Positions 24,212-33,616 are shown, numbered from the stretch's first letter. The stretch: 50,323 nucleotides of DNA from Ruminococcus sp. (GCA_017410265.1 JAFQRC010000008.1:1-50323), one strand, 5' to 3'. Notes: generated by a model not told the origin, from the letters alone. Made by a program: numbers and translations.

Positions 24212-25387
24212 TTATCCGATTATGCCGAGTTTTTCTTTCCACTTAAGGACTCTGACAACTGACTCATCAATCAAAGCCTCATCAATTTCGCCGTTATTCA
24301 CAGCTGTCATAATAGCATCAACCGAGCTTCTGTAGTCCTCGCAGATTATCATATCGTTGCCGGCTTTCACAGCCAGTACAGCGGCACTCTCACCGTCAGT
24401 AAACTGCTGTATACCCTCCATCACAAGGTCGTCGGTGATGATAACACCCTCAAAACCGAGCTCATCACGCAGAATATCGTGGATAGGCTTTGACAGTGAT
24501 GCTGGCATATTCTCGTCCATACAGGTGACAATGTTATGGCTGACGAGCACCGAATCTGCACCAGCCTTTATACCTGCCTTGAACGGTTTGAAATCTCCGT
24601 TTTCAAAGGCAGAGTAATCTCTGTTATCGTACGACATCGACTCGTGTGTATCAACGCTTCCGCCGTAACCCGGGAAGTGCTTCAAGGTTGAGCCGATACC
24701 CTTGACTCTCATCGCAGAAACAACTGTTTTTACATAGTCTGAGGTCTCATTTGCATTTAAGCTGAAGCATCTGTCGTAGATATAATTATCCTCACTGAGC
24801 GGTACATCACACACAGGAGCGAGATTCACATTTATACCAAGTGATAAAAGCAGAGAGGCTTTCTCTAAGGTGTCGCTCTCCACTAAATCCATTCCACCCT
24901 CAGCAAAAAGCTCTGACGGGGATAAAAACGGACTTTCCCGAAGCTGTAAATTAGAGCTTACTCTCACCACTGTGCCGCCTTCTTCGTCAGTGGAAACAAG
25001 CATCGGCACATTGACTAAGTCCTGATACGACTCAATCATACTGATTACTTCATCTGTGGTTTTCTCTTCAAACGAATAGCCGTACAGACAAAGTCCACCG
25101 ACTCCGTATGATGATGCAGCTTCGATGTTTATACCCTCGTGACAGCTGACCATCATCATCTGCGCTACCTTTTCTTCAAGCGACATAGTTGAAAGCAGCT
25201 CTAAAGCGTAATTTGATTCAGTTTCAGCCTCTGTAGGAGCCTGAGTTTCCACAACCTGCGTTTCATCAGGTGTCACATCTACAACCTTATCGAAACTGTC
25301 ATCAAAATAGTACACCAGACCACCCGCTAAAGCAAACACCAGAATAACTGAAACTATGCTTAGTACAGCGAATTTACCTTTAGACAT
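24212..25387 (-). CDS. Glycoside hydrolase family 3, NagZ-like, membrane-anchored
   Basis: A 391-residue predicted beta-N-acetylhexosaminidase. MSKGKFAVLSIVSVILVFAL is an uncleaved anchor or signal segment, followed by a Thr/Glu-rich linker. The GH3 barrel shows LKHFPGYGGSVDTHE (the KH...D-T-H catalytic motif of NagZ-type enzymes) and GVIITDDLVMEGI, whose Asp is the nucleophile. Probably acts on cell-wall muropeptides or related aminosugars outside the membrane. ATG chosen after AGAGGTGACC; a GTG three codons earlier lies in the ribosome site. Last gene of the thioesterase-TraX-GH3 operon. Confidence 0.88.
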   Translation of the reverse strand: MSKGKFAVLSIVSVILVFALAGGLVYYFDDSFDKVVDVTPDETQVVETQAPTEAETESNYALELLSTMSLEEKVAQMMMVSCHEGINIEAASSYGVGGLCLYGYSFEEKTTDEVISMIESYQDLVNVPMLVSTDEEGGTVVRVSSNLQLRESPFLSPSELFAEGGMDLVESDTLEKASLLLSLGINVNLAPVCDVPLSEDNYIYDRCFSLNANETSDYVKTVVSAMRVKGIGSTLKHFPGYGGSVDTHESMSYDNRDYSAFENGDFKPFKAGIKAGADSVLVSHNIVTCMDENMPASLSKPIHDILRDELGFEGVIITDDLVMEGIQQFTDGESAAVLAVKAGNDMIICEDYRSSVDAIMTAVNNGEIDEALIDESVVRVLKWKEKLGIIG

Positions 25388-25413
25388 AAAGGTCACCTCT
25401 TTTTCTTATTACC

Positions 25414-26157
25414 TTATCTGAGCACCAGTGCTATCCCCTCGAGAACCACAAGGTGCAACGGATAAAACAGATAAAACCCGTATTTGAATTTATATTTTCC
25501 ACGCTCGCCGTTATACAGCATAAGTAAAGGCAAGCTTAGTAAACATAGTAACTGGTAACTTAGCACATTTTCAAAAAATGAAACGAACAAAAGTCCCAGA
25601 GAAAACATAAAAAGCGAAACACTTTTTCTGTTTACGCGATTATATAGCTTAATCGAAAAGTTGTCAATATTATCAAACAAAAGGGCAAGTGCGGGTGTGA
25701 GCACTCCGAAAAAGCCGTAATCAAGACCTACATACTCACAGTAAAAATACACCGCAACTACAAAAAGCACCAGCAGTATCGTCATCAAAACTCCAGTCAC
25801 TTTGCTCTTTATGAAAGCTTTCTTTACTTCGTCCATAAGATAAATGAGCAAAATCGATGCAGAAAATGTCAGCAGAATGTTTCCGTAATACGCCTTTGAA
25901 AAAATCACAAAGCCCAGTTCGCAGATAACACCCAGTACAAATACAGACAAAAACCGTCTTAGCTTATTTTTTGTGTATCTGCATCCCTCTGCGATAAAAT
26001 ACGCAAACAGTGGGAAAGCCAGTCGTCCGATGTATCTCAAAGCAGTAACCTCAGGTAAAAGAATTACCCCGATGTGGTCTATAAGCATAAATACACAGGC
26101 GAGAATTTTCAGCTCAAAAGCAGAAAGCACACCCGCTCTCAGATTACTATTTCTCAT
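25414..26157 (-). CDS. TraX-family membrane protein
   Basis: A 247-residue protein with about seven to eight hydrophobic helices. FELKILACVFMLIDHIGVIL, LRYIGRLAFPLFAYFIAEGCRYT and YLFYPLHLVVLEGI are typical of TraX proteins (F-pilin acetylase family, related to acyltransferase-3). In Clostridia, chromosomal TraX proteins are common and unlinked to conjugation. It probably acylates an unknown surface substrate. The start overlaps the thioesterase stop (ATGA), indicating coupling. Confidence 0.85.
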   Translation of the reverse strand: MRNSNLRAGVLSAFELKILACVFMLIDHIGVILLPEVTALRYIGRLAFPLFAYFIAEGCRYTKNKLRRFLSVFVLGVICELGFVIFSKAYYGNILLTFSASILLIYLMDEVKKAFIKSKVTGVLMTILLVLFVVAVYFYCEYVGLDYGFFGVLTPALALLFDNIDNFSIKLYNRVNRKSVSLFMFSLGLLFVSFFENVLSYQLLCLLSLPLLMLYNGERGKYKFKYGFYLFYPLHLVVLEGIALVLR

Positions 26158-26882
26158 TCTCTAACTATTCTCACCAAAGCAGAAACAGTGCCGTCTTCTT
26201 TTATCATTCCGTATTCAAAAGCACCGTCTTCTGCCTCACGCACCTTAACATTCAGAGTTTCGCCCTCAAAGCTCTGAGCCTTATAGGAAATATCGATTTC
26301 CTTTATTGGGTGCTTATTGAGCTCCTTGCATGAAAACAGCGAGAAAAGTGCTCTGACATAAGAAGCGTTATTCATATGCTGGCCGACATCAATATCTGTT
26401 GACTTGATAGTGTACTCTCCGACTGTTTTTGCATTTTCAAAATTATCGCTGATTCTTGCATAGTTTTTTTCGCAGGAAATGTCTTCACAAAATTCAAAGT
26501 CTGCTCCGTAGAGCTCACCCAGTCGCTGTAGCTTACCGCTTGAAGTATCAATAACTGCCCACTCTGTCTTTCCTGCTATAGCTACACCTTCACTGTCGTT
26601 TATTGCGTAGTGTCTGTTAGCTCTGACTCTAACAGCCTTTTCGGGCCAAGTAGAAACAGTTACCTTTTCGCACATTTTCGGATATCGATTTATCTCAATC
26701 TTTGTCCTCACCGCTAGCCAGAACATATTCTCCCCGAGGTCTTTTGAACTTAAATGCAGCTGTTCAGCGTGGTCGGTAGCGATGTCCATAAAGAGATTGA
26801 ACATAAAAGGCACCGACAAACACGAAGTATTATCGCAGTGGCTGAGCGGTACGAGTAATTCTCTTTCAAATCTGTTTTTCAT
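26154..26882 (-). CDS. Acyl-ACP thioesterase (FatA/FatB-like)
   Basis: A 242-residue double-hotdog protein that releases fatty acids from acyl carrier protein. The N-terminal hotdog has FMDIATDHAEQL and WLAVRTKIEINRYPKMCEKV; the C-terminal one has the YTIKSTDIDVGQHMNNASYV segment, where D-x-x-x-H-x-N-N supplies the catalytic Asn/His. The length fits bacterial members. First gene of an operon with traX and the GH3 gene; promoter at 26910-26938. The AAAGGA site is 11 bases from the ATG, slightly long. Confidence 0.9.
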   Translation of the reverse strand: MKNRFERELLVPLSHCDNTSCLSVPFMFNLFMDIATDHAEQLHLSSKDLGENMFWLAVRTKIEINRYPKMCEKVTVSTWPEKAVRVRANRHYAINDSEGVAIAGKTEWAVIDTSSGKLQRLGELYGADFEFCEDISCEKNYARISDNFENAKTVGEYTIKSTDIDVGQHMNNASYVRALFSLFSCKELNKHPIKEIDISYKAQSFEGETLNVKVREAEDGAFEYGMIKEDGTVSALVRIVRE

Positions 26883-26909
26883 GCTAAAAACTTCCTTTCA
26901 GATACGGTA

Positions 26910-26938
26910 ATTATACCACCACACAAAGTTTATATCAA
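26910..26938 (-). promoter_or_regulatory. Promoter of the thioesterase operon
   Basis: On the minus strand: TTGATA (26933-26938), 17 bases, TATAAT (26910-26915) with a TGG extended -10. Confidence 0.7.
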
Positions 26939-26939
26939 G

Positions 26940-26968
26940 AAAAAACAGCCGAGATAATACTCGGCTGT
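26940..26968 (-). terminator. Terminator behind the flavodiiron-rubredoxin gene
   Basis: Arms 26945-26953 and 26960-26968 (nine pairs) with a 6-base loop; on the minus strand the stem is followed by TTTTT. Confidence 0.85.
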
Positions 26969-26984
26969 CGCTTGATATGAAGTT

Positions 26985-28328
26985 TTAGTCCTCAATTTTG
27001 CTGAAATTTTCCTGTCCTACACCACAAAGCGGGCAGACAAAATCCTCAGGAAGGTCATCAAATGCTGTTCCGGGAGCGATACCGTTTTCAGGAGAACCTT
27101 TCTCCTCATCGTATACCCAACCACAGACATCACATACATATTTCATAGAGCTTTCACCTCCCTTTAATCGAGTGTTACCACACAACTCAAGTGCCATTTT
27201 TTCAAGCTGAGCTTCGCTCTCAGCATTTAACGCAGACATAATCTTCACTTGAGTCTGAGTGTAATTTATGTTTTTGCAGTTTGACATCATTTCTTTCATA
27301 ACTCTTACAGCTGTAGGAGCCCAGCTGCCGTTTTCGATAAGGGCAACTGTTCTATTCTGATAATTACGCTCAATAAGATGGTCGATAAACTGACGCATAA
27401 ACGGGAAAATATCCGCGTTGTATGTTGTAGTAGCAAGCACCAGCTTGTCATAACGGAAAGCGTCTTCAACCGCTTCGTGCATATCGCATCTTGCAAGGTC
27501 GTTGAGCACAACTTTTTTAGCACCATTTTCCATAAGTTTCTGTGAGAGCTTCATAACCGCATCTTTAGTATTCCCGTAAACTGAGGTATATGCAATCATT
27601 ATGCCCTCTTCTTCCGGTCTGTAGCTTGACCAAGTATCGTAAAGGCCTATGTAGTACGAAAGATTATCTGTTAGCACAGGACCATGAAGCGGACAGATTT
27701 TTTCTATATTAAGAGCTGATGCCTTTTTGAGCACTGATTGCACCTGAGCACCGTATTTTCCGACTATACCAAAATAGTAGCGTCTTGCTTCGCACGCCCA
27801 GTCTTCCTCTACATCAAGAGCACCGAATTTACCGAAAGCATCTGCAGAAAACAGCACCTTGTCTGTCGCATCATAGGTCATAATAACCTCTGGCCAATGC
27901 ACCATTGGTGCTGTGATAAAGCTTAGAGTGTGCTCACCTAAAATAAGCGTATCGCCCTCTTTCACTACAATCTGCTTGTCCGCAAAATCCGTACCGAAAA
28001 AGTTTTTCATCATAGAAAAAGCTTTAGCACTAGCGACAATTTTAGCCTCAGGGTATTTCTCAACAAAACTCACGATATTAGCCGAGTGGTCAGGCTCCAT
28101 GTGCTGTACAATTAGGTAATCAGGCTCTCTGCCGTTCAAGGCACCTTGAAGATTATTCAACCACTCATTCTTAAAATTCCTGTCAACAGAATCCATGATA
28201 GCGATTTTCTCGTCAATTATAGCGTAGGAGTTATACGCCATACCGTTAGGAACATCGTACTGACCCTCAAACAAATCTATCTTATGGTCGTTGACACCGA
28301 TGTATTTTATATCATTTGAAATAAACAT
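26985..28328 (-). CDS. Flavodiiron protein fused to rubredoxin
   Basis: A 447-residue oxygen or NO reductase. The metallo-beta-lactamase-like diiron domain shows HMEPDH, MVHWPEV, ADAFG and LHGPV (diiron ligands). The flavodoxin domain begins [14 protein letters not shown]. From Met395, a complete rubredoxin domain follows: CDVCGWVY and CPLCGVG supply the four iron-binding cysteines. A GGGAGGTG ribosome site lies inside the gene eight bases before Met395, so a free rubredoxin might also be made. It lies 63 bases behind the ferredoxin gene. Together these are likely to detoxify oxygen or NO in an anaerobe. Confidence 0.92.
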   Translation of the reverse strand: MFISNDIKYIGVNDHKIDLFEGQYDVPNGMAYNSYAIIDEKIAIMDSVDRNFKNEWLNNLQGALNGREPDYLIVQHMEPDHSANIVSFVEKYPEAKIVASAKAFSMMKNFFGTDFADKQIVVKEGDTLILGEHTLSFITAPMVHWPEVIMTYDATDKVLFSADAFGKFGALDVEEDWACEARRYYFGIVGKYGAQVQSVLKKASALNIEKICPLHGPVLTDNLSYYIGLYDTWSSYRPEEEGIMIAYTSVYGNTKDAVMKLSQKLMENGAKKVVLNDLARCDMHEAVEDAFRYDKLVLATTTYNADIFPFMRQFIDHLIERNYQNRTVALIENGSWAPTAVRVMKEMMSNCKNINYTQTQVKIMSALNAESEAQLEKMALELCGNTRLKGGESSMKYVCDVCGWVYDEEKGSPENGIAPGTAFDDLPEDFVCPLCGVGQENFSKIED

Positions 28329-28391
28329 AGTCTAAACCTCCCTTTAATTCAGGACATTATTCTAACATATTTTCACACTAAGGTAAATACT

Positions 28392-29099
28392 TCAATCTAA
28401 AATTCTTCCGTCAGTAGAAATCGTAACAACGCTCCACGGAAGAAACTTTCCGCTGTTCATCAGTGCAGTTTTCACCGCGTTTTCGATACCGCCACAGCAC
28501 GGAACTTCCATTCTCACAACAGTTACGCTCTTGATGTTATTCTCGCTTATAATCTGTGTCAGCTTATTTGCATACTCGACCATATCAAGCTTCGGACAAC
28601 CGATGAGCGTGATTCTGTTTTTGATGAAATCGTTGTGAAAGTTTCCGTATGCAAAGGCAGTGCAGTCAGCAGCTATGAGCAAATCAGCGTTTTCAAAATA
28701 CGGAGCGTTTATCGGCACGAGCTTTATCTGCACAGGCCACTGGTTGAGTCTGCTTGAGATAGGAGTTGTAAGATAAGGCTCTGTTTTATCTCTTTTCAAA
28801 ACTTTCGAGTTAGTACCGGGGCAACCACAAGGTAGCTTATGCTCCTTTTCACTCTCAGCCTTTCTAGCCTGCGCCGCTTTCACTGCCGCTTCATCATAGG
28901 CTTTGGCTTCTCTTACTTCAAAGGAAATAGCGCCTGTCGGACAAGCGGGCAAGCAATCTCCAAGCCCGTCGCAGTAGTCATCTCTAAGTAGCTTTGCCTT
29001 GCCGTTTACCATACCTATCGCACCCTCGTGGCACGCTTTCGCACAAAGAGCGCATCCGTTACATTTTTCTTCATCTATTTTAATTATTTTTCTTAGCAT
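28392..29099 (-). CDS. 4Fe-4S ferredoxin-domain protein
   Basis: A 235-residue cytoplasmic protein. The N-terminal 60 residues carry two cluster motifs, CNGCALCAKACHEGAI and the variant CDGLGDCLPACPTGAI. A CGCPG turn follows near residue 93, and a C-terminal domain has PCCGG and a GCPKLD segment, as in the family of ferredoxin proteins found beside hcp or flavodiiron genes. Probably an electron carrier or regulator in oxygen/NO stress. GGAGG precedes the start. The promoter on the intergenic side has a consensus -10 but no -35, with a Crp/Fnr-type operator centred at -41.5. Confidence 0.8.
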   Translation of the reverse strand: MLRKIIKIDEEKCNGCALCAKACHEGAIGMVNGKAKLLRDDYCDGLGDCLPACPTGAISFEVREAKAYDEAAVKAAQARKAESEKEHKLPCGCPGTNSKVLKRDKTEPYLTTPISSRLNQWPVQIKLVPINAPYFENADLLIAADCTAFAYGNFHNDFIKNRITLIGCPKLDMVEYANKLTQIISENNIKSVTVVRMEVPCCGGIENAVKTALMNSGKFLPWSVVTISTDGRILD

Positions 29100-29113
29100 C
29101 GTTTATACCTCCG

Positions 29114-29142
29114 TTGACTTTATGCTTACATTATAGTATGAT
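29114..29142 (+). promoter_or_regulatory. Promoter of the Crp/Fnr gene
   Basis: TTGACT (29114-29119), 17 bases, TATGAT (29137-29142). The operator at 29158-29171 falls just downstream of the expected start of transcription. Confidence 0.65.
29130..29135 (-). promoter_or_regulatory. -10 box of the ferredoxin/flavodiiron promoter
   Basis: TATAAT on the minus strand. At the right spacing upstream there is only CAGAAA instead of TTGACA, which suggests dependence on an activator. Confidence 0.55.
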
Positions 29143-29157
29143 ATTTGCAATATTTCT

Positions 29158-29171
29158 GTTGTATTTACAAC
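29158..29171. promoter_or_regulatory. Crp/Fnr-type operator
   Basis: GTTGTA-TT-TACAAC, a perfect 6-2-6 inverted repeat. Its centre is 32 bp from the centre of the minus-strand -10, i.e. at -41.5 for the ferredoxin promoter (class II activator position), and inside the leader of the divergent crp/fnr gene (self-repression). Confidence 0.65.
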
Positions 29172-29186
29172 AAAAAGAGGTTTTTT

Positions 29187-29846
29187 ATGAAAAAATATAT
29201 GGATATTTTAAAACGCACTAAGCTTTTTAGCGGTATCAGCGACGAAAATATCAAAGCGATGCTCGGTTGTCTGAGTGCTACACACAAAGATTTCAAAAAA
29301 GGTGAATACATTTTTCGTCAGGGAGAGTACATAGACACTATTTGCGTACTGCTTTCTGGCTCTGTGCACATTCAGTCAGACGACTACTGGGGCAACCGAA
29401 GCATAATAAGCGAGGTTTGTGCAGGCGAAATGTTCGGAGAATCATACGCAGTACACGGTAGCACTGCTGTGCTCAACGACGCTGTAGCAACTACAGATTC
29501 CGTTGTTGCTTTCTTTAATCTGAACAAGCTTATGACGGTGTGCTCGAGCGCGTGTGCCTTTCATTCTGCTGTGATACAAAACCTGCTCATAGCACTCACC
29601 CACAAAAACCGAAACTTGATGCAAAAGCTGATACACATCTCAAAGCGCACAACCAGAGAAAAACTGATATCCTACCTCTCAAATCAGGCAAAAATAAATA
29701 GCTCTAACAGCTTTTCTATTCCGTTTAATCGCCAACAGCTGGCTGATTTCCTCTCGGTTGATAGAAGCGCGATGTCAAACGAACTTTCAAAAATGCGAAA
29801 CGAAGGACTACTCACTTTCGATAAAAACAACTTCACGCTTTTATGA
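29187..29846 (+). CDS. Crp/Fnr-family transcription regulator
   Basis: A 219-residue regulator. The cyclic-nucleotide-binding-like beta-roll spans residues of about 10-120 (KGEYIFRQGEYIDTICVLLS, CAGEMFGESYAVHG), then a long dimer helix and a winged HTH at the C-terminus: FNRQQLADFLSVDRSAMSNE. It lacks the N-terminal Cys cluster of true FNR; several scattered cysteines could still bind a heme or cluster. Divergent from the ferredoxin-flavodiiron operon and sharing an operator with it, so it probably activates that operon under oxygen or NO stress. ATG after AGAGG; 14 upstream in-frame codons overlap the operator. Confidence 0.88.
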   Translation: MKKYMDILKRTKLFSGISDENIKAMLGCLSATHKDFKKGEYIFRQGEYIDTICVLLSGSVHIQSDDYWGNRSIISEVCAGEMFGESYAVHGSTAVLNDAVATTDSVVAFFNLNKLMTVCSSACAFHSAVIQNLLIALTHKNRNLMQKLIHISKRTTREKLISYLSNQAKINSSNSFSIPFNRQQLADFLSVDRSAMSNELSKMRNEGLLTFDKNNFTLL

Positions 29847-29856
29847 CCACACAAAA

Positions 29857-29891
29857 AACGCACCCGAAATAACAAGTCGGGTGCGTTTTAC
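29857..29891. terminator. Bidirectional terminator between crp/fnr and uraA
   Basis: An 11-base stem (29857-29867 with 29877-29887) with TTTT on the plus side and, on the minus side, a continuing U-run. Confidence 0.85.
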
Positions 29892-29909
29892 ATTTAATGT
29901 AAAATTATA

Positions 29910-31289
29910 TTATTCCTCGTCCTCACTCTTAGCTTTTGAGAGCATAACATTAGTAAGTATTCCGAGGATAAGAGCACAGGCAATAGCTGTGATTGTGATA
30001 GAGCCACTACCTACATTGAATGAAAGTGTAAGTCCGCCGATACCTGAAATAAGGATAACTGACGCAACGAAGAGGTTCTTGTTCTCATCAAGGTTAACTT
30101 CCTTGAGCATCTTAAGACCTGATACAGCGATAAAGCCGTACAGTGCCATACAAACACCGCCCATTACACAAGACGGGATTGAGTTTACGAAAGCAACGAA
30201 AGGTGTAACAAAAGAAATGATGATGGCGCCAACAGCAGCTGCGATAATAGTGTAAACTGAAGCGTTTTTAGTAATAGCTACACAGCCAACAGACTCGCCA
30301 TATGTTGTGTTAGGACAACCGCCGAAAAATGCACCTACCATAGAACCTACACCATCACCGAGTAAAGTTCTGCAAAGACCAGGGTCTTCAAGGAGATCAC
30401 GGTTAATAACTGTTGAAAGATTCTTATGGTCAGCAATATGCTCAGCAAATACAACAAAAGCTACAGGAACGTAAGCCATAGCAATTGAAGCAATATATGC
30501 GCCGTTGATTTCAGAGAAACCGCCCATAGCTGTGATAAATGTAAAGTCAGGAACTGACACAAAGCTCTCGATAGTGATAGTTGAGAATGTGTTCACAAGC
30601 GGTGAGTAATCGATAACCATAAACGCAGGGTTACCTGAGATAAGACCGATTACATAGAAAACTGAAGCTGCAGCGTAGCCTGCGAGTATTCCTAAAATAA
30701 ACGGAATGAGTCTTGCCATTTTCTTGCCGTAAACTGAAGAAATCATAGTAACAGCTAAGGTGATAAGACCTACAATAATAGCTACAAATGGTGAGCCTGG
30801 TACTGTGCCGTCAGCTAAAGTGAAATTCGCTTTCTGTAAATCACCAACAGCGTTGCCTGCAAGAGAAAGACCGATAATAGCAACAACAGGGCCGATTACA
30901 ACAGACGGCATAAGCTTTGAAATCCACTTAACACCTGCAAACTTGATAATAATAGAAATAATTACATAAACAAGACCTGCAAAAACAGCGCCGAGAATGA
31001 TACCTAAGTAACCTACAGCAGCTGAAGTTGCGCCTGCAAAAGCTGCAGTCATTGAGCCGATGAACGCAAAAGATGAGCCAAGGAAAACAGGGCTTCTGCG
31101 CTTAGTAAAGAGAATGTACACGAGTGTGCCGACACCTGCGCCAAGAAGTGCCGCCGCAGAACTCATACCGTTGCCGACGATTACAGGCACTACTAAAGTA
31201 GCAGCCATAATAGCGAGCAACTGCTGGATTGCGAACACGATAAGCTGCGAAAACTTAGGCTTATCCTGAACATCATAAACTAGTTTCAT
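29910..31289 (-). CDS. uraA: Uracil permease (NCS2/UraA family)
   Basis: A 459-residue transporter with about fourteen hydrophobic segments. Family signatures include FAIQQLLAIMAATLVVPVIV, FLGSSFAFIGSMTAAF, the AFVVFAEHIADHKNLSTVI segment with the substrate-binding Glu, and GCPNTTYGESVGCVAITKN. It imports uracil with protons. The ATG with AGGAGG is preferred to a TTG two codons upstream. Second gene behind pyrR, under the same attenuator, so expressed when pyrimidine nucleotides are low. Confidence 0.9.
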   Translation of the reverse strand: MKLVYDVQDKPKFSQLIVFAIQQLLAIMAATLVVPVIVGNGMSSAAALLGAGVGTLVYILFTKRRSPVFLGSSFAFIGSMTAAFAGATSAAVGYLGIILGAVFAGLVYVIISIIIKFAGVKWISKLMPSVVIGPVVAIIGLSLAGNAVGDLQKANFTLADGTVPGSPFVAIIVGLITLAVTMISSVYGKKMARLIPFILGILAGYAAASVFYVIGLISGNPAFMVIDYSPLVNTFSTITIESFVSVPDFTFITAMGGFSEINGAYIASIAMAYVPVAFVVFAEHIADHKNLSTVINRDLLEDPGLCRTLLGDGVGSMVGAFFGGCPNTTYGESVGCVAITKNASVYTIIAAAVGAIIISFVTPFVAFVNSIPSCVMGGVCMALYGFIAVSGLKMLKEVNLDENKNLFVASVILISGIGGLTLSFNVGSGSITITAIACALILGILTNVMLSKAKSEDEE

Positions 31290-31313
31290 TTTCAATTCCT
31301 CCTGAAAAACCTC

Positions 31314-31850
31314 TTATTTTGTATAAATAGCGACGGAATTCTCCCCGTCGTACTCATAGAGTCTGACAGCGACAGCTTCGTCTAAGGAAGTCGGAATATT
31401 TTTCCCAACGAAGTTCGCTTTAATTGGAAGCTCACTGTGTCCTCTATCAATTAGTACACAAAGCTGTATTTTCTGCGGTCTGCCCAAATCAAGCACCGCA
31501 TCAAGTGCCGCTCTAGCTGTTCGTCCTGTGTAGATAACATCATCAACCAGCACAACTGTCTTGCCCTTTATATCAAAATCAACCTTAGTATCAGTGAGCA
31601 CCGGAGCGTCCTCACTTTTTTCCCTATCGTCACGATAGTGGGTAATGTCAAGCTCGCCAACCTGAATAATATTGTTGTCAATCTCATAGATATTCTGCGC
31701 TAGTCTTTTAGCAAGCGGAACACCGCGCGACTTGATACCAATCAGGCAAAGGTCCCCGGTACCGTGATTTTTTTCGATAATCTGGTGTGCGATTCTCTTA
31801 AGCATTCGCGAAATATCTGATTCATTTAGTATTTGTGCTTTCAGTTCCAT
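31314..31850 (-). CDS. pyrR: PyrR bifunctional regulator / uracil phosphoribosyltransferase
   Basis: A 178-residue phosphoribosyltransferase-fold protein. [20 protein letters not shown] is the PRPP-binding loop; [15 protein letters not shown] and [10 protein letters not shown] are PyrR-specific. It binds pyr mRNA leaders in the presence of UMP and promotes termination, and has weak uracil phosphoribosyltransferase activity. The start is the ATG after TGAGG; 52 in-frame codons upstream would run through the attenuator and are rejected. Co-transcribed with uraA (24 bases between). Confidence 0.93.
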   Translation of the reverse strand: MELKAQILNESDISRMLKRIAHQIIEKNHGTGDLCLIGIKSRGVPLAKRLAQNIYEIDNNIIQVGELDITHYRDDREKSEDAPVLTDTKVDFDIKGKTVVLVDDVIYTGRTARAALDAVLDLGRPQKIQLCVLIDRGHSELPIKANFVGKNIPTSLDEAVAVRLYEYDGENSVAIYTK

Positions 31851-31871
31851 AAAAACCTCAGAAAATAAAAA

Positions 31872-31925
31872 CAGCCTTGCCGCTAACGCAAACAAGGCAG
31901 AAAGTATATTGCAAAAAACCTTGTC
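31872..31925 (-). promoter_or_regulatory. pyrR leader attenuator (terminator/antiterminator)
   Basis: On the minus strand, GCCTTG...CAAGGC (31893-31898 with 31874-31879) plus TGTTTTTATTTT makes a terminator right before the pyrR ribosome site. ACAAGG at 31919-31924 can pair with the CCTTGT of the terminator's first arm and so form an antiterminator. This is the layout of PyrR attenuation. A good match to the classical PyrR binding loop was not found. Confidence 0.65.
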
Positions 31926-31950
31926 GGCATCACAGTACCGAATTAAAGAT

Positions 31951-31979
31951 ATCTTAGCGTGAGCGAAAAAATCGAACAA
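31951..31979 (-). promoter_or_regulatory. pyrR-uraA promoter
   Basis: On the minus strand: TTGTTC (31974-31979), 17 bases, TAAGAT (31951-31956), leading into the attenuator. Confidence 0.5.
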
Positions 31980-32167
31980 AATCTGATTCTCGTATGCTTT
32001 ACTCACTCTAATCGTAGAATACCACCGAGAGTTTTCAAAGTCAATGAAACAAAAGAATTAAAACAAAGTTTTCGCTCATTTTCGAAATTTCCACTTATTG
32101 CACAACATTTAGGGTGCTACTTCGTACAAATTTACTATATATTGAAAAGGAGCTTTCTCAAATTCAC

Positions 32168-32196
32168 TTGACAATATTCCCCTAAAATTGTACTAT
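32168..32196 (+). promoter_or_regulatory. glyS promoter
   Basis: TTGACA (32168-32173), 17 bases, TACTAT (32191-32196), 37 bases before the start codon. No T-box leader fits in this short space. Confidence 0.7.
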
Positions 32197-32233
32197 ATAT
32201 GATGTATGAAAAACTCATTACGGAGGGATTTTT

Positions 32234-33616
32234 GTGAAGAACACAGACAAGTCAATGGAAAAAATCGTTGCTTTGTGCAAAGGCAGAGGTTTTGTATATC
32301 CGGGCTCTGAAATTTACGGCGGCCTTGCTAACACTTGGGATTACGGCCCGTTGGGTATGGAGCTCAAAAACAACATCAAAAAAGCATGGCTCAAGAAGTT
32401 TGTTCAGGAAAACAAGTACAATGTAGGTCTTGACTCAGCTATCCTTATGAATCCGCAGACATGGGTTGCTTCAGGTCACTTAGGTGGTTTCTCTGACCCG
32501 CTGATGGACTGTAAGGACTGCAAAACCCGTCACAGAGCTGACAACCTTATCGAAGATTTTGACGGCACAAATGTTGCAGGCTGGACAAACGAGCAGATGA
32601 CAGACTACATCAAGGAAAAGAACATTCCTTGTCCAAACTGCGGCAAGCAGAATTTCACTGATATCAGACAGTTCAACCTTATGTTCAAGACTTTCCAGGG
32701 CGTTACTGAGGACTCAAAATCTGAGATTTATCTCCGTCCTGAAACAGCTCAGGGAATTTTTGTAAACTTTGCTAACATTCAGCGCACTAGCAGAAAGAAA
32801 GTTCCTTTCGGTGTTGCTCAGATAGGTAAATCATTCCGTAACGAAATCACACCTGGTAACTTTATCTTCCGTGTAAGAGAGTTCGAGCAGATGGAGCTTG
32901 AGTTCTTCTGCAAGCCGGGTACAGACCTTGAGTGGTTTGACTACTGGAGAGCTTACTGCAGAGATTGGCTCTACTCACTGGGTATGAAAGAAGAAAACCT
33001 TCGTCTTCGTGACCACGACCCTGAGGAGCTTTGCTTCTACTCTAAGGCTACTACTGACTTTGAGTACCTCTTCCCATTTGGCTGGGGCGAGCTTTGGGGT
33101 ATCGCTGACAGAACTGACTACGACCTCACTCAGCACCAGAACACTTCTGGTAAGAGCTTAGAATATTTTGACCCGACTGATAACTCAAGATACATTCCAT
33201 ATGTTATCGAGCCTTCCTTAGGTGTAGAAAGACTCTTCCTTTCTATCCTCACTGAAGGCTACGACGAAGAAGTTGTCGATGCTGAAAAGAATGATGTTCG
33301 TACAGTCTTAAGACTTCATCCGTTCCTTGCACCATTCAAAGCAGCAGTGCTCCCTCTCTCTAAGAAATTAGGTGAGCAGGCTGAAGCTCTCTTTGACGAG
33401 CTGTCAAAAGACTTTATGTGCGAGTACGACGACGCAGGTTCTATCGGTAAGCGTTACCGCAGACAGGACGAAATCGGCACACCGCTTTGTATCACATACG
33501 ACTTTGAGTCTTTAGAAGACGGCTGTGTAACAGTTCGTGACCGCGACACTATGGAACAGGTAAGAATCAAGATTGACGAGCTCAAAGCATACATCGCTGA
33601 GAAAATCGCATTTTAA
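32234..33616 (+). CDS. glyS: Glycyl-tRNA synthetase (homodimeric class II)
   Basis: A 460-residue class II enzyme that charges tRNA-Gly. It is the single-chain (alpha2) type, not the two-subunit bacterial form. [20 protein letters not shown] is the N-terminal signature, CPNCGKQNF with an upstream CKDC forms a zinc site, [20 protein letters not shown] is motif 2, and [14 protein letters not shown] motif 3. The C-terminal anticodon-binding domain starts near residue 350. The start codon is GTG, preceded by GGAGGG. Single gene with its own promoter and terminator. Confidence 0.95.
   Translation: MKNTDKSMEKIVALCKGRGFVYPGSEIYGGLANTWDYGPLGMELKNNIKKAWLKKFVQENKYNVGLDSAILMNPQTWVASGHLGGFSDPLMDCKDCKTRHRADNLIEDFDGTNVAGWTNEQMTDYIKEKNIPCPNCGKQNFTDIRQFNLMFKTFQGVTEDSKSEIYLRPETAQGIFVNFANIQRTSRKKVPFGVAQIGKSFRNEITPGNFIFRVREFEQMELEFFCKPGTDLEWFDYWRAYCRDWLYSLGMKEENLRLRDHDPEELCFYSKATTDFEYLFPFGWGELWGIADRTDYDLTQHQNTSGKSLEYFDPTDNSRYIPYVIEPSLGVERLFLSILTEGYDEEVVDAEKNDVRTVLRLHPFLAPFKAAVLPLSKKLGEQAEALFDELSKDFMCEYDDAGSIGKRYRRQDEIGTPLCITYDFESLEDGCVTVRDRDTMEQVRIKIDELKAYIAEKIAF

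Noticed and set aside
32007..32171. Plus-strand reading frame in the pyrR-glyS gap
   Set aside because: It lacks a ribosome site, runs over the pyrR promoter and the glyS -35 region, and the translation looks like non-coding AT-rich sequence.
32197..32233. T-box leader before glyS
   Set aside because: The distance from promoter to start codon is under 40 bases, too short for a T-box.
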